DNA of 64,000 nucleotides, from positions 1,798,001-1,862,000 of the forward strand of contig CBDCGU010000003.1 of NCBI GenBank assembly GCA_965216945.1, given 5' to 3'. Numbering within the stretch: position 1 is the first letter of the stretch; the number at the start of each line of letters is the position of its first letter. This DNA is from DATHZQ01 sp965216945 (GTDB lineage: Bacteria > Actinomycetota > Acidimicrobiia > Spongiisociales > UBA5794). The translations under genes were made by a program, and so were the position numbers. The notes beneath the pieces were generated by a model. It saw only the letters and a list, made by a program, of their open reading frames with translations. It was not told the DNA's origin and did not search any database. Shown here one piece after another: positions 26,965 to 33,270 of the stretch.

Positions 26965-26997
26965 TTTCTGAGCCCGAGATGGTCTCGGGCTCAGAAA
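26965..26997. promoter_or_regulatory. Perfect 15-bp hairpin directly upstream of the E1 module
   Basis: TTTCTGAGCCCGAGA and TCTCGGGCTCAGAAA are perfect complements separated by TGG. The right arm abuts the GGAG ribosome site (26998-27001) of the gene starting at 27009. It could be an attenuator, an RNA-based block of translation, or a rightward/leftward terminator. No equivalent exists upstream of the E2 module. Confidence 0.7.
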
Positions 26998-27008
26998 GGA
27001 GTTCACTC

Positions 27009-27341
27009 ATGGCCGGTGACTTGGTCCCGCGTATGAGCGATTCGCTACCGGCGGGCTATGGCACCACGTGGCCGAGCCGGCGTTCTCGGGCGATGGCTCG
27101 GGAGGTCGAAGAGGCAGCGCATCGAGGCGTCGTCAGAGCCGCCCGCGTGCAAGGTGCTGCCTACGCCACGCATGTGGCGCTCACCCAGGTCGGCTTCCTG
27201 TCTGCCGAGGAAGGACGGCTGGCGGAGATGATCCCGGCGGCCGATCCGATCCACAGAGAGCGCGTGGCCGCACGGCTCAGGATCCTGGTGGAGAACTACA
27301 CCGCCGTAGCCGCAGCCGAGATCGCAGGGCTGGGGATGTAG
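27009..27341 (+). CDS. Small conserved protein, first gene of the E1 transfer module
   Basis: A 110-aa protein from ATG 27009, preceded by AAAGGAG. It is clearly related to the 101-aa protein at 45192: both have EAAHRGVVRAAR/EDAGHRGLVSAAR, then ATHVAL, LSAEEGR and a C-terminal TAVAAAEIAGLG. All-helical, no membrane segment. No family recognised. Conservation at the head of two transfer modules points to a role in transfer or replication of the element. Confidence 0.75.
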   Translation: MAGDLVPRMSDSLPAGYGTTWPSRRSRAMAREVEEAAHRGVVRAARVQGAAYATHVALTQVGFLSAEEGRLAEMIPAADPIHRERVAARLRILVENYTAVAAAEIAGLGM

Positions 27342-27344
27342 CTG

Positions 27345-27563
27345 TTGGTGTTCTTCATCGTCATCTTCGCCCTGGGGCTTGGCTTCGTAGCCGGCGTCCT
27401 GGTAGCTCGGGAGTTTCCTGGAGTTCTCGGCCTAATCGATCGTTCGATGCCTCTGGCTGAGGCCGAGGCGTTGCGGGCTGCGCAGCGGTTGTCTATGCGG
27501 GCGTGGCAGACCCAACAGCTGATGGACGATGCCGTCCGCAATGGGGATGTGTGGGAGCAGTAG
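27345..27563 (+). CDS. Small single-pass membrane protein
   Basis: A 72-aa protein with one N-terminal membrane helix (FFIVIFALGLGFVAGVLVA) followed by a helical tail with EAEALRAAQRLSMRAWQTQQ. The tail matches that of the 72-aa protein at 45500 (EALQAAQRLSIAAWQARHHM). TTG 27345 or GTG 27348 are the likely starts, both right after the upstream stop. Probably a membrane component of the conjugation machinery. Confidence 0.7.
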   Translation: MVFFIVIFALGLGFVAGVLVAREFPGVLGLIDRSMPLAEAEALRAAQRLSMRAWQTQQLMDDAVRNGDVWEQ

Positions 27564-27728
27564 ATGAACCCGTATCGCAACAACTGGTTCATGGAAGCGA
27601 TAGCTCGAGTTGTGGCCGTAGTGCTGGCGGCTCAATTGATCGTCGACTTCCTGTTGCCCCTGATTCCGATCATCGCCATCTTGTACGTGGCGGCCCTGGT
27701 GGGCAGGCGGTTCTGGCGTGGCTACTAG
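27564..27728 (+). CDS. 54-aa membrane protein
   Basis: Starts with ATG right after the previous stop. Sequence begins MNPYRNNWFMEAIARVVAVV and has a membrane helix (FLLPLIPIIAILYVAALVG), ending in RRFWRGY. The 50-aa protein at 45718 has the same plan and the same RRLWRGY end. Membership of both modules supports it as a real gene despite its size. Confidence 0.7.
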   Translation: MNPYRNNWFMEAIARVVAVVLAAQLIVDFLLPLIPIIAILYVAALVGRRFWRGY

Positions 27729-27730
27729 AG

Positions 27731-27797
27731 CGTTGCGTAAAGGTTGTCTATTCCACCATAGACAGTGCGCATGGTTGCAACGTATCGTTAAAGCGCG
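27731..27797 (+). promoter_or_regulatory. Nested palindrome and promoter of the E1 transfer operon
   Basis: Outer arms CGTTGC (27731-27736) and GCAACG (27777-27782) enclose inner arms GTCTAT (27746-27751) and ATAGAC (27758-27763). TAGACA and TATCGT, 18 bp apart, form a candidate -35/-10 pair. The whole arrangement is conserved at 45874 and in part at 51741, while the surrounding non-coding DNA is not. The likely binder is the XRE regulator at 51823 or its lost E1 counterpart. Confidence 0.6.
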
Positions 27798-27930
27798 CCA
27801 TCAGCCGGTCGCTCTCCTCGATCCTGAGCCATCCTCCCCCTGCCGTTCAGATCGCCTGCCCGAGCGAGCCGTCGCTTCCGACCGGCTGTCAGGCGCATTC
27901 CTGCAACTAACCCTCGAAAGGAGGTGAGCC

Positions 27931-28092
27931 GTGTCAACTCGTCGTCAAGTCCGCATCGTTGCCAAGCATCGTGAGGGGCCTGATCTGCGCAAACTGGCCA
28001 GAGCGCTGATCGAGCTGGCACGGCTCAACCTCGCCGAGGTCGAAGTAACCGAATCCACACCTCGTGCTGAGGATGAAAGGGACGCAGCATGA
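27931..28092 (+). CDS. 53-aa conserved protein preceding the transfer ATPase
   Basis: GTG start right after a perfect AAAGGAGGTGA. Reads MSTRRQVRIVAKHREGPDLR then KLARALIELARLN and an acidic tail. The counterpart at 46072 has the same length and SRQVRIVAKH and KLAGALIELARL. The stop overlaps the ATPase start (ATGA), so it is coupled to it. No known family; a small basic/acidic helical adaptor for the ATPase is possible. Confidence 0.75.
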   Translation: MSTRRQVRIVAKHREGPDLRKLARALIELARLNLAEVEVTESTPRAEDERDAA

Positions 28093-30164
28093 CCACGCTG
28101 CGCCTGACCTTCCCCGGTTCTGCCGATGTCCGCGGCGGTATCGCTGCGCTGCGAGCAGTCATTGGTGCGGCTCGTTCTGGTTGGCCTGGTTCGCGTGGTC
28201 GTGGTCCGGTCTGTCTTGAGACGTGGGCCACGGACGGGTCGATCTCGCATCTGCTGACGGTACCGGACACACCTGGTGTGGTCTCGATGTTGACGACGGC
28301 ATTGCCCGGTGTACGCATCGAGGCCGTCGATCGTCCAACCGCTCTGCTGCGAGGCCAGTCGGCTGGCATGCGAGTGCGTGGCCCATCCTTCGGCATGGTC
28401 CGCACCGACATCGCCCCTGATCTCACCTCAGCCACGCTGGCGTCTCTGACGACTGTCCGCAGGAGTGAGGTGGTAGTGGTTCAGTGGCTGGCGGTGCCGA
28501 TGCGTCGCAGCGGGCTGGCCTCGCGTCGTGTGCCCGAGGATCGCATCGAGAAGGCGAAGCGCTCAGAGGCCGAGATCGTGGCAGCGGGCCGTGTCGGCGC
28601 CTGGGCTGCAGATCGTCGCCGAGCTCGATCACTGGTTGGCTCGGTAGCACGCGTGTTGCGTCAAGCGACGGGTGGCGAGGGGCGTCTGGGTGTGCGCCCG
28701 TCCCCGTGGGTTCCGTATCAGATCGCTGGCATGCGGGCGCCGCTGTTGGTGTGGCCCTCTCATCTGAACGTTGCTGAGCTGGCCGGCCTGGTGGGTTGGC
28801 CGATGAGCCCAACACCGATTCCGGGCTTAAGCCGTGGCGCTGCCCGGCTGCTCCCGCCTGCTGTCTCGCTGCCGAGGAAGGGGCCGGTTGTTGGGGTCAG
28901 CACCTTCCCAGGCACCAACCAGCAGATCCGCCTCGGCACTGAAGGACGACTCCGGCACCTGCACGTCATCGGCCCGACCGGCGTCGGCAAGTCCACACTT
29001 CTGGTTCATCTCATCGAGCACGACATCCGCTTCGGTCGAGGAGTCGTCGTCTTCGATCCGATCGGAGACCTCACCAACAGCATTCTGGAGAGAGTTCCTG
29101 AGCGACGTCGAGGGGATATCATCGTGGTCGACCCCACCGATGCTGAACGGCCGGTTGGCTTCAACCTCCTCACGGGCCACACCAACCTCCAACTACTGGT
29201 CGAGTTCGTGATCGGTGTGTTCCAACGGCTGTTCGCATCGTCGTGGGGTCCCCGCAGCGCCGACGTGCTCCGGGCCTCACTCCTCACCCTCGGTGCCCGA
29301 CCCGGCTCCACGCTGAGCGATCTTCCGGAGCTGCTGAGCAACCCGAGCTTCCGTCGCACCGTTGTCCCGTCCGTGATGGACGATCAGCTCCTGGCCGGAT
29401 TCTGGACCTGGTTCGAGAATCTCTCTGAAGCCGAGCGCAACGCGGTTATTGCTCCCGTGTTGAACAAGGTCAGGGCCTTCCTGCTGCGACCAGAGGTCGT
29501 CCGTACGCTGTGCCACCCAGACGGGACACTCGATCTGCTTGACGTATTCACCAAGCGTCGGGTAGTGATCGTGCGGATGGCCAAGGGCCTGATCGGCCAG
29601 GACACCGCTGCCCTGATCGGTGGATTGATCATCGCGCGGTTCTGGCAGACCGTCCTCAGCCGCGCCGCAGTAACCCCTGAGAAGCGTCATCCCGTGTTCG
29701 TCTACATGGACGAGTTCCAGGACTACCTCCGTCTTCCAATCGGCATTGGGGACATGCTGTCCCAAGCCAGAGGGCTCGGTGTCGGCGTGGTAGTGGCTCA
29801 TCAACATCTGCAGCAACTACCCGAGTCAGTGCGTCGTGATGTGTTGGCCAATGTCGGCTCCCGGGTGATCTTCCAGACCGGAGCCAAAGACGCCCGAGTC
29901 CTCGCAAGCGATCTGGAACCACACCTCAGTGCCGAGGACCTCCGCGGGCTGGGACGTCGAGAGATCGTGGCCACGGTGGCACTGCCTGACGGCAAGTTGC
30001 CGCCCGTCACCGGTCGCACTCTCCCGCCGAGTGAACAGACCGTCGGCGCCGATGCGGTGAGTAAGCACTCAACTGAAATGCATGGACGGCCAATCTCTGT
30101 CACTAGACACACACCAGATCGTGATACTGCGGTAGGGCGTCGCCGCCGGGGAGGTGGGTCGTGA
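28089..30164 (+). CDS. VirD4/TraG-like type IV coupling ATPase (E1)
   Basis: A 691-aa DNA-pumping ATPase. Walker A is GPTGVGKST (295-303), followed by VVVFDPIGDLTN and a Walker B-like HPVFVYMDEFQDYLRLP in the last third; QARGLGVGVVVAHQHLQQLP and FQTGAKDARVLASDL follow, as in VirD4/TraG/TraD and HerA-like proteins. The first ~280 residues lack obvious membrane helices. In conjugation such proteins deliver DNA to the transfer channel. It is ~80% similar to the E2 copy (46230) by eye. Start overlaps the upstream stop and its end overlaps the 45-aa gene. Confidence 0.85.
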   Translation: MTTLRLTFPGSADVRGGIAALRAVIGAARSGWPGSRGRGPVCLETWATDGSISHLLTVPDTPGVVSMLTTALPGVRIEAVDRPTALLRGQSAGMRVRGPSFGMVRTDIAPDLTSATLASLTTVRRSEVVVVQWLAVPMRRSGLASRRVPEDRIEKAKRSEAEIVAAGRVGAWAADRRRARSLVGSVARVLRQATGGEGRLGVRPSPWVPYQIAGMRAPLLVWPSHLNVAELAGLVGWPMSPTPIPGLSRGAARLLPPAVSLPRKGPVVGVSTFPGTNQQIRLGTEGRLRHLHVIGPTGVGKSTLLVHLIEHDIRFGRGVVVFDPIGDLTNSILERVPERRRGDIIVVDPTDAERPVGFNLLTGHTNLQLLVEFVIGVFQRLFASSWGPRSADVLRASLLTLGARPGSTLSDLPELLSNPSFRRTVVPSVMDDQLLAGFWTWFENLSEAERNAVIAPVLNKVRAFLLRPEVVRTLCHPDGTLDLLDVFTKRRVVIVRMAKGLIGQDTAALIGGLIIARFWQTVLSRAAVTPEKRHPVFVYMDEFQDYLRLPIGIGDMLSQARGLGVGVVVAHQHLQQLPESVRRDVLANVGSRVIFQTGAKDARVLASDLEPHLSAEDLRGLGRREIVATVALPDGKLPPVTGRTLPPSEQTVGADAVSKHSTEMHGRPISVTRHTPDRDTAVGRRRRGGGS

Positions 30165-30298
30165 GGTGGCCGATCGCCTGGCCGGTCGGGTTGAGTGCAC
30201 CCCTGGCGATTCTCAATGGGGTCAAAGCGTTTCGGACACCAGTTGCGACGAATGACATACCCCTGGCAGTTCCCGTTGGAGGTTCGTCATGCGGGTGA
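30161..30298 (+). CDS. 45-aa conserved protein between ATPase and replication-relaxation genes
   Basis: GTG start inside the ATPase stop (GTGA), stop 10 bp inside the next gene. Starts MRWPIAWPVGLSAPLAILN, contains KAFRTPVATND and ends GGSSCG. The E2 counterpart (48302) has exactly the same length and shares the WPIAxP start, KAFGTPVATTDSPL and the GGSSC end. No family known. Overlaps on both sides suggest strict stoichiometry with its neighbours. Confidence 0.7.
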   Translation: MRWPIAWPVGLSAPLAILNGVKAFRTPVATNDIPLAVPVGGSSCG

Positions 30299-31059
30299 CC
30301 GCTGTGCTGGTCGATCAGCTCCGCGACCGTCTGGCGGTCCGGGACTGGCAGGTCCTCGAGTCCGTCGAGCGTCTTGGCATCGTGTCTGCTGGTCAGCTGC
30401 GGAGGCTTCACTGGCCCGAGCGTCGGGAGGCTCGAACTGCTCGTAGACGGCTTCATCAGCTCTCGGAGCTTCGGGTCATCAGTCGGCTATCGCGTCGGAT
30501 CGGTGGCATCCGCGCTGGATCGGACGGATACGTCTACCGCGTCGACGTTGCCGGCCGCCGACTCCTTGGTCTTGGGTCCGGTCGTCGCCCCCACACTCCA
30601 GGCCGCACGTTCCTTGCACACGCCCTCGATGTCTCAGAGGTCTACGTCCGAGCCACAGAACTGGCGCGCATAGGTGGCCTCGAGGTCATCGACTTCACGA
30701 CCGAGCCTCGGTGTTGGCGGACGTGGGGAGCCGGTGTGCTCAAGCCTGACGCCTATCTGGTGACGGCTGCGGGTGAGTTCGAGGACCACCGGTTCATCGA
30801 GATCGACCGCGCCACCGAATCCACTAGCACCATTGCCCGCAAGGCCCAGGTCTACGAGCGCTACCTGGCTACCGGCATCGAACAAGACCGACTCGGGATC
30901 TTCCCCAGTGTGCTGTGGGTCGTCCCTGACGAACGCCGCCGCAGCCGACTCGTGGACGCTCTCGGCCGGCGCCCTGCCGAGTCGTGGCAGCTCCACCACG
31001 TCACCCTGATGGCCGACATCCCTCAGATCTTCATCACTAACGGAAAGAACGACCTATGA
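30289..31059 (+). CDS. Replication-relaxation family protein (E1)
   Basis: A 256-aa protein of the replication-relaxation (Replic_Relax) family: an N-terminal winged helix (RDWQVLESVERLGIVSAGQL, RRLHWPERREARTARRRLHQ), then a nuclease-like alpha/beta domain with HALDVSEVYV, KPDAYLVTA, HRFIEIDRATES and a late DIPQIF. The family is found on actinobacterial plasmids and integrative elements and is linked to plasmid replication or relaxation. Counterpart at 48430. Confidence 0.82.
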   Translation: MRVTAVLVDQLRDRLAVRDWQVLESVERLGIVSAGQLRRLHWPERREARTARRRLHQLSELRVISRLSRRIGGIRAGSDGYVYRVDVAGRRLLGLGSGRRPHTPGRTFLAHALDVSEVYVRATELARIGGLEVIDFTTEPRCWRTWGAGVLKPDAYLVTAAGEFEDHRFIEIDRATESTSTIARKAQVYERYLATGIEQDRLGIFPSVLWVVPDERRRSRLVDALGRRPAESWQLHHVTLMADIPQIFITNGKNDL

Positions 31060-31060
31060 C

Positions 31061-31624
31061 ATGGAACAACCAACCCCCGAACACGAACCTCAACCAGAGC
31101 AACGACCACGCATCTACGTGGCCTCACTGTCCGACTACAACGCCGGCCGCCTCCACGGCGCCTGGATCGACGCCGACCAAGACGCCGAGGAGATCCACTC
31201 CGAGATTCAGCGGATGCTCGCCACCTCACCCGAGCCAATCGCTGAGGAGTGGGCCATCCACGACTACGAAGGATTCGGACCACTCCGGCTCTCCGAGTAC
31301 GCCGACATCGATACCGTGGCCGACGTTGCTGCCGGCATCGATGAGCACGGTGAGGCCTTCGCTGCCTGGGTTGATCACATCGGCCTCGACGACGAGGACC
31401 TGCGAGATCGATTCTCCGACGCCTACATCGGCACCTACTCGTCGGTTGAGGACTATGCCGAGCAGTACGCCGACGACATCGGCCTCACCGAAGAACTGGT
31501 CCCCGAGTGGGCCAAACCCTATGTACGTGTCGACATCGAAGCCTTGGCCAGGGACACGGAGATCGAACTCGCAGTGGTGGAAGCTCAAGGAGGAGGGGTG
31601 CATGTCTTTGACCCCACCATCTGA
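31061..31624 (+). CDS. ardA: Antirestriction protein ArdA (E1)
   Basis: A 187-aa acidic DNA mimic. The N-terminal PRIYVASLSDYNAGRLHGAW is the ArdA signature; EEWAIHDYEGFGPL and a C-terminal EDYAEQYADDIGLTEELVPE follow. ArdA inhibits type I restriction enzymes, protecting incoming element DNA. Very acidic throughout, as expected. The counterpart at 49202 is equally long. The methyltransferase start (31602) lies inside its 3' end. Confidence 0.93.
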   Translation: MEQPTPEHEPQPEQRPRIYVASLSDYNAGRLHGAWIDADQDAEEIHSEIQRMLATSPEPIAEEWAIHDYEGFGPLRLSEYADIDTVADVAAGIDEHGEAFAAWVDHIGLDDEDLRDRFSDAYIGTYSSVEDYAEQYADDIGLTEELVPEWAKPYVRVDIEALARDTEIELAVVEAQGGGVHVFDPTI

Positions 31625-31670
31625 GTACCGCAATCAGCTGATCGTCGGCGACGCCGCCACAGAGCTGGCC
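31602..31670 (+). pseudogene. 5' stub of the element methyltransferase gene (E1)
   Basis: The first 23 codons match the E2 methyltransferase (SLTPPSEYRNQLIVGDAATE LA in E1), then the match stops at GAGCTGGCC. What follows is recombinase coding sequence. So a deletion joined these two genes at about 31670. Confidence 0.8.
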
Positions 31671-33226
31671 CTGCAGCTGATCTCGATGCTGAGGTGGTCG
31701 ATGAGTACGTCGACGCCGGTGAGTCGGCCCGAGCTGCTGATCGACCTCAGCTACAGGCCCTTTTGGAGCGTCTCGAGGCCCGCCAGGAAATCGATTACGT
31801 CATTGTGCACAAGATCGACCGACTGGCTTGGAATCGCCACGACGACGCTCGCATCGCCCTGCAGATTCACGAAGCCGGGGCTGCCCTGGTGTCGGCTACC
31901 GAGAACATTGATCAGACACCGTCGGGCAAGCTGCTCCACGGAATCATGGCCACCATTGCAGAGTTCTACTCCTCGAACCTGGCCAACGAGGCCAAGAAAG
32001 GCCTCCATCAGAAAGCCAAGTCCGGCGGCACACCGGGCCGGGCCCCGATCGGATACCTCAACACCATCCACCGCACCGACGGCCACGAAGTCCGCACCGT
32101 TGAGATCGATCCAGACCGAGCTGGATACATAACCTGGGCGTTCGAGGCCTTCGCAAGCGGTGAACACACGCTGACCACGCTCACCGCGGCTCTGGAGGAC
32201 CGGGGTCTGCGGACTCGCAAGACCCGCAGCTTCGCCTCCAAGCCCCTGCACCGATCCAAGGTGCACCACCTGTTGAGGAATCGCTACTACATCGGCATCG
32301 TCCACTACGGAGGTGTCGACTACGAAGGCAACCACGAGCCCCTTGTCGACATCGGCACCTTCCAGCGAGTCCAGGAGATCCTCGACGCCCACCGCCAGTC
32401 GGGGGAGCGCTCGTACCGGCATGATCACTACCTCAAAGGCAGTCTGTTCTGTGGCGACTGTCACTCGCTGATCGGGCTCACGCAGACCACGAACCGGCAC
32501 GGCACCCAATACGCCTATTTCTACTGCATCGGACGTCAACACAAGCGCACCAACTGCAACCAGCCCTACGTCACTACCGATGTCGTCGAGGAGGAAGTCG
32601 AGGACTACTACCTACGGGTGCAGCTCAAGCCTGAGTCGGCGGCATCGATCCGGGACACACTGATCGAGGAGATCGAGGTCATCCAGCGCATGGCCAGCCG
32701 TGATGTCCAGCGCCAGAAGCGGCTGCTCAGCAAGCTGGATCACGAGCGACGGAAGCTTATCCAGGCCCACTACGCCGGTGCCGTTCCGCTCGACCTCCTC
32801 AAGGATGAACAGGCCCGCATCCAACGTGAGCAGGCCAAGGCCGAGGAGATCATCGCCTGCTGTGAGCTGCATGCCGAAAACGTCACCGAGGCGCTCGAAG
32901 CCGCCATCGCTCTCGCTACGAACTGCCACCGCGCCTATCTGGCCTCGCCGCCCAAGTTGCGGCGAGCATTGAACCAGGCGTTCTACGAGAAGCTGTACCT
33001 CCACGGCGACACCATCACCACCGCACGGCTCGCCGAGCCGTTTGATCAGATCATCCACCGCACCTACACACGCCAGATACAGGGGCATGAACAAAGTGAC
33101 CCTGAGCTGATTCACTCAGGGGCGGGTTCGGGTTCCACCCAGGGTTCGAACGTCGCACTTATGGCGGCCCTAGTGGGACAACGTTCGAACCTGTCAGAAC
33201 TTGCCACTAGAACACGTGTTCGATGA
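31671..33226 (+). pseudogene. Large serine recombinase lacking its catalytic N-terminus (E1)
   Basis: From DLDAEVVDEYVDAGESARA onward it matches the E2 recombinase to the end, including IVHKIDRLAWNRHDD, GKLLHGIMATIAEFYSSNLA, the zinc ribbon (FCGDCHSLIGL, CIGRQHKRTNC) and the coiled coil. About 40 residues that include the catalytic Ser of the E2 copy (Ser11 in IYLRVSTERQ) are missing, removed by the deletion at ~31670. A GTG at 31694 could still start a protein, but it could not cut DNA by itself. Its 3' end reads through the terminal 24 bp of the element into repeat R3 for its stop. Confidence 0.85.
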
Positions 33227-33230
33227 TATC
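33164..33230 (+). repeat. tRNA-like repeat R3, proposed E1/E2 junction
   Basis: GCGGCCCTAGTGGGACAACG followed by TTCGAACCTGTCAGAACTTG and CCACTAG. A perfect LexA-like palindrome GAACACGTGTTC lies at 33210-33221. It directly follows the E1 end (terminal 24 bp at 33137-33160, then TATGGCGG). By position it equals the tRNA-Ser end that follows E2 at 54411. It also supplies the stop codon of the E1 recombinase frame. Confidence 0.7.
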
Positions 33231-33270
33231 AAGCGGGGAACCGCAAGAGCAAGGGCTGTGCCCGCTGTCG

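Larger units (their letters stand above)
12411..33163. mobile_element. Integrative element E1 (proposed), immobilised by deletion
   Basis: Bounded by direct repeats R2 and R3. The left two thirds is cargo: DUF2290/helicase, the three-Cys/TcmP pair and the isocyanide-type operon. The right third (27009-33163) is a transfer module collinear with that of E2, ending in a serine recombinase whose catalytic end is lost. The terminal 24 bp (33137-33160) are identical to those of E2 (54383-54406). The left boundary is inferred from R2 only. Confidence 0.6.

Noticed and set aside
28827..29816. Minus-strand frames opposite the E1 ATPase, also seen opposite the E2 copy
   Set aside because: They mirror the conserved ATPase codons and have no starts with ribosome sites.
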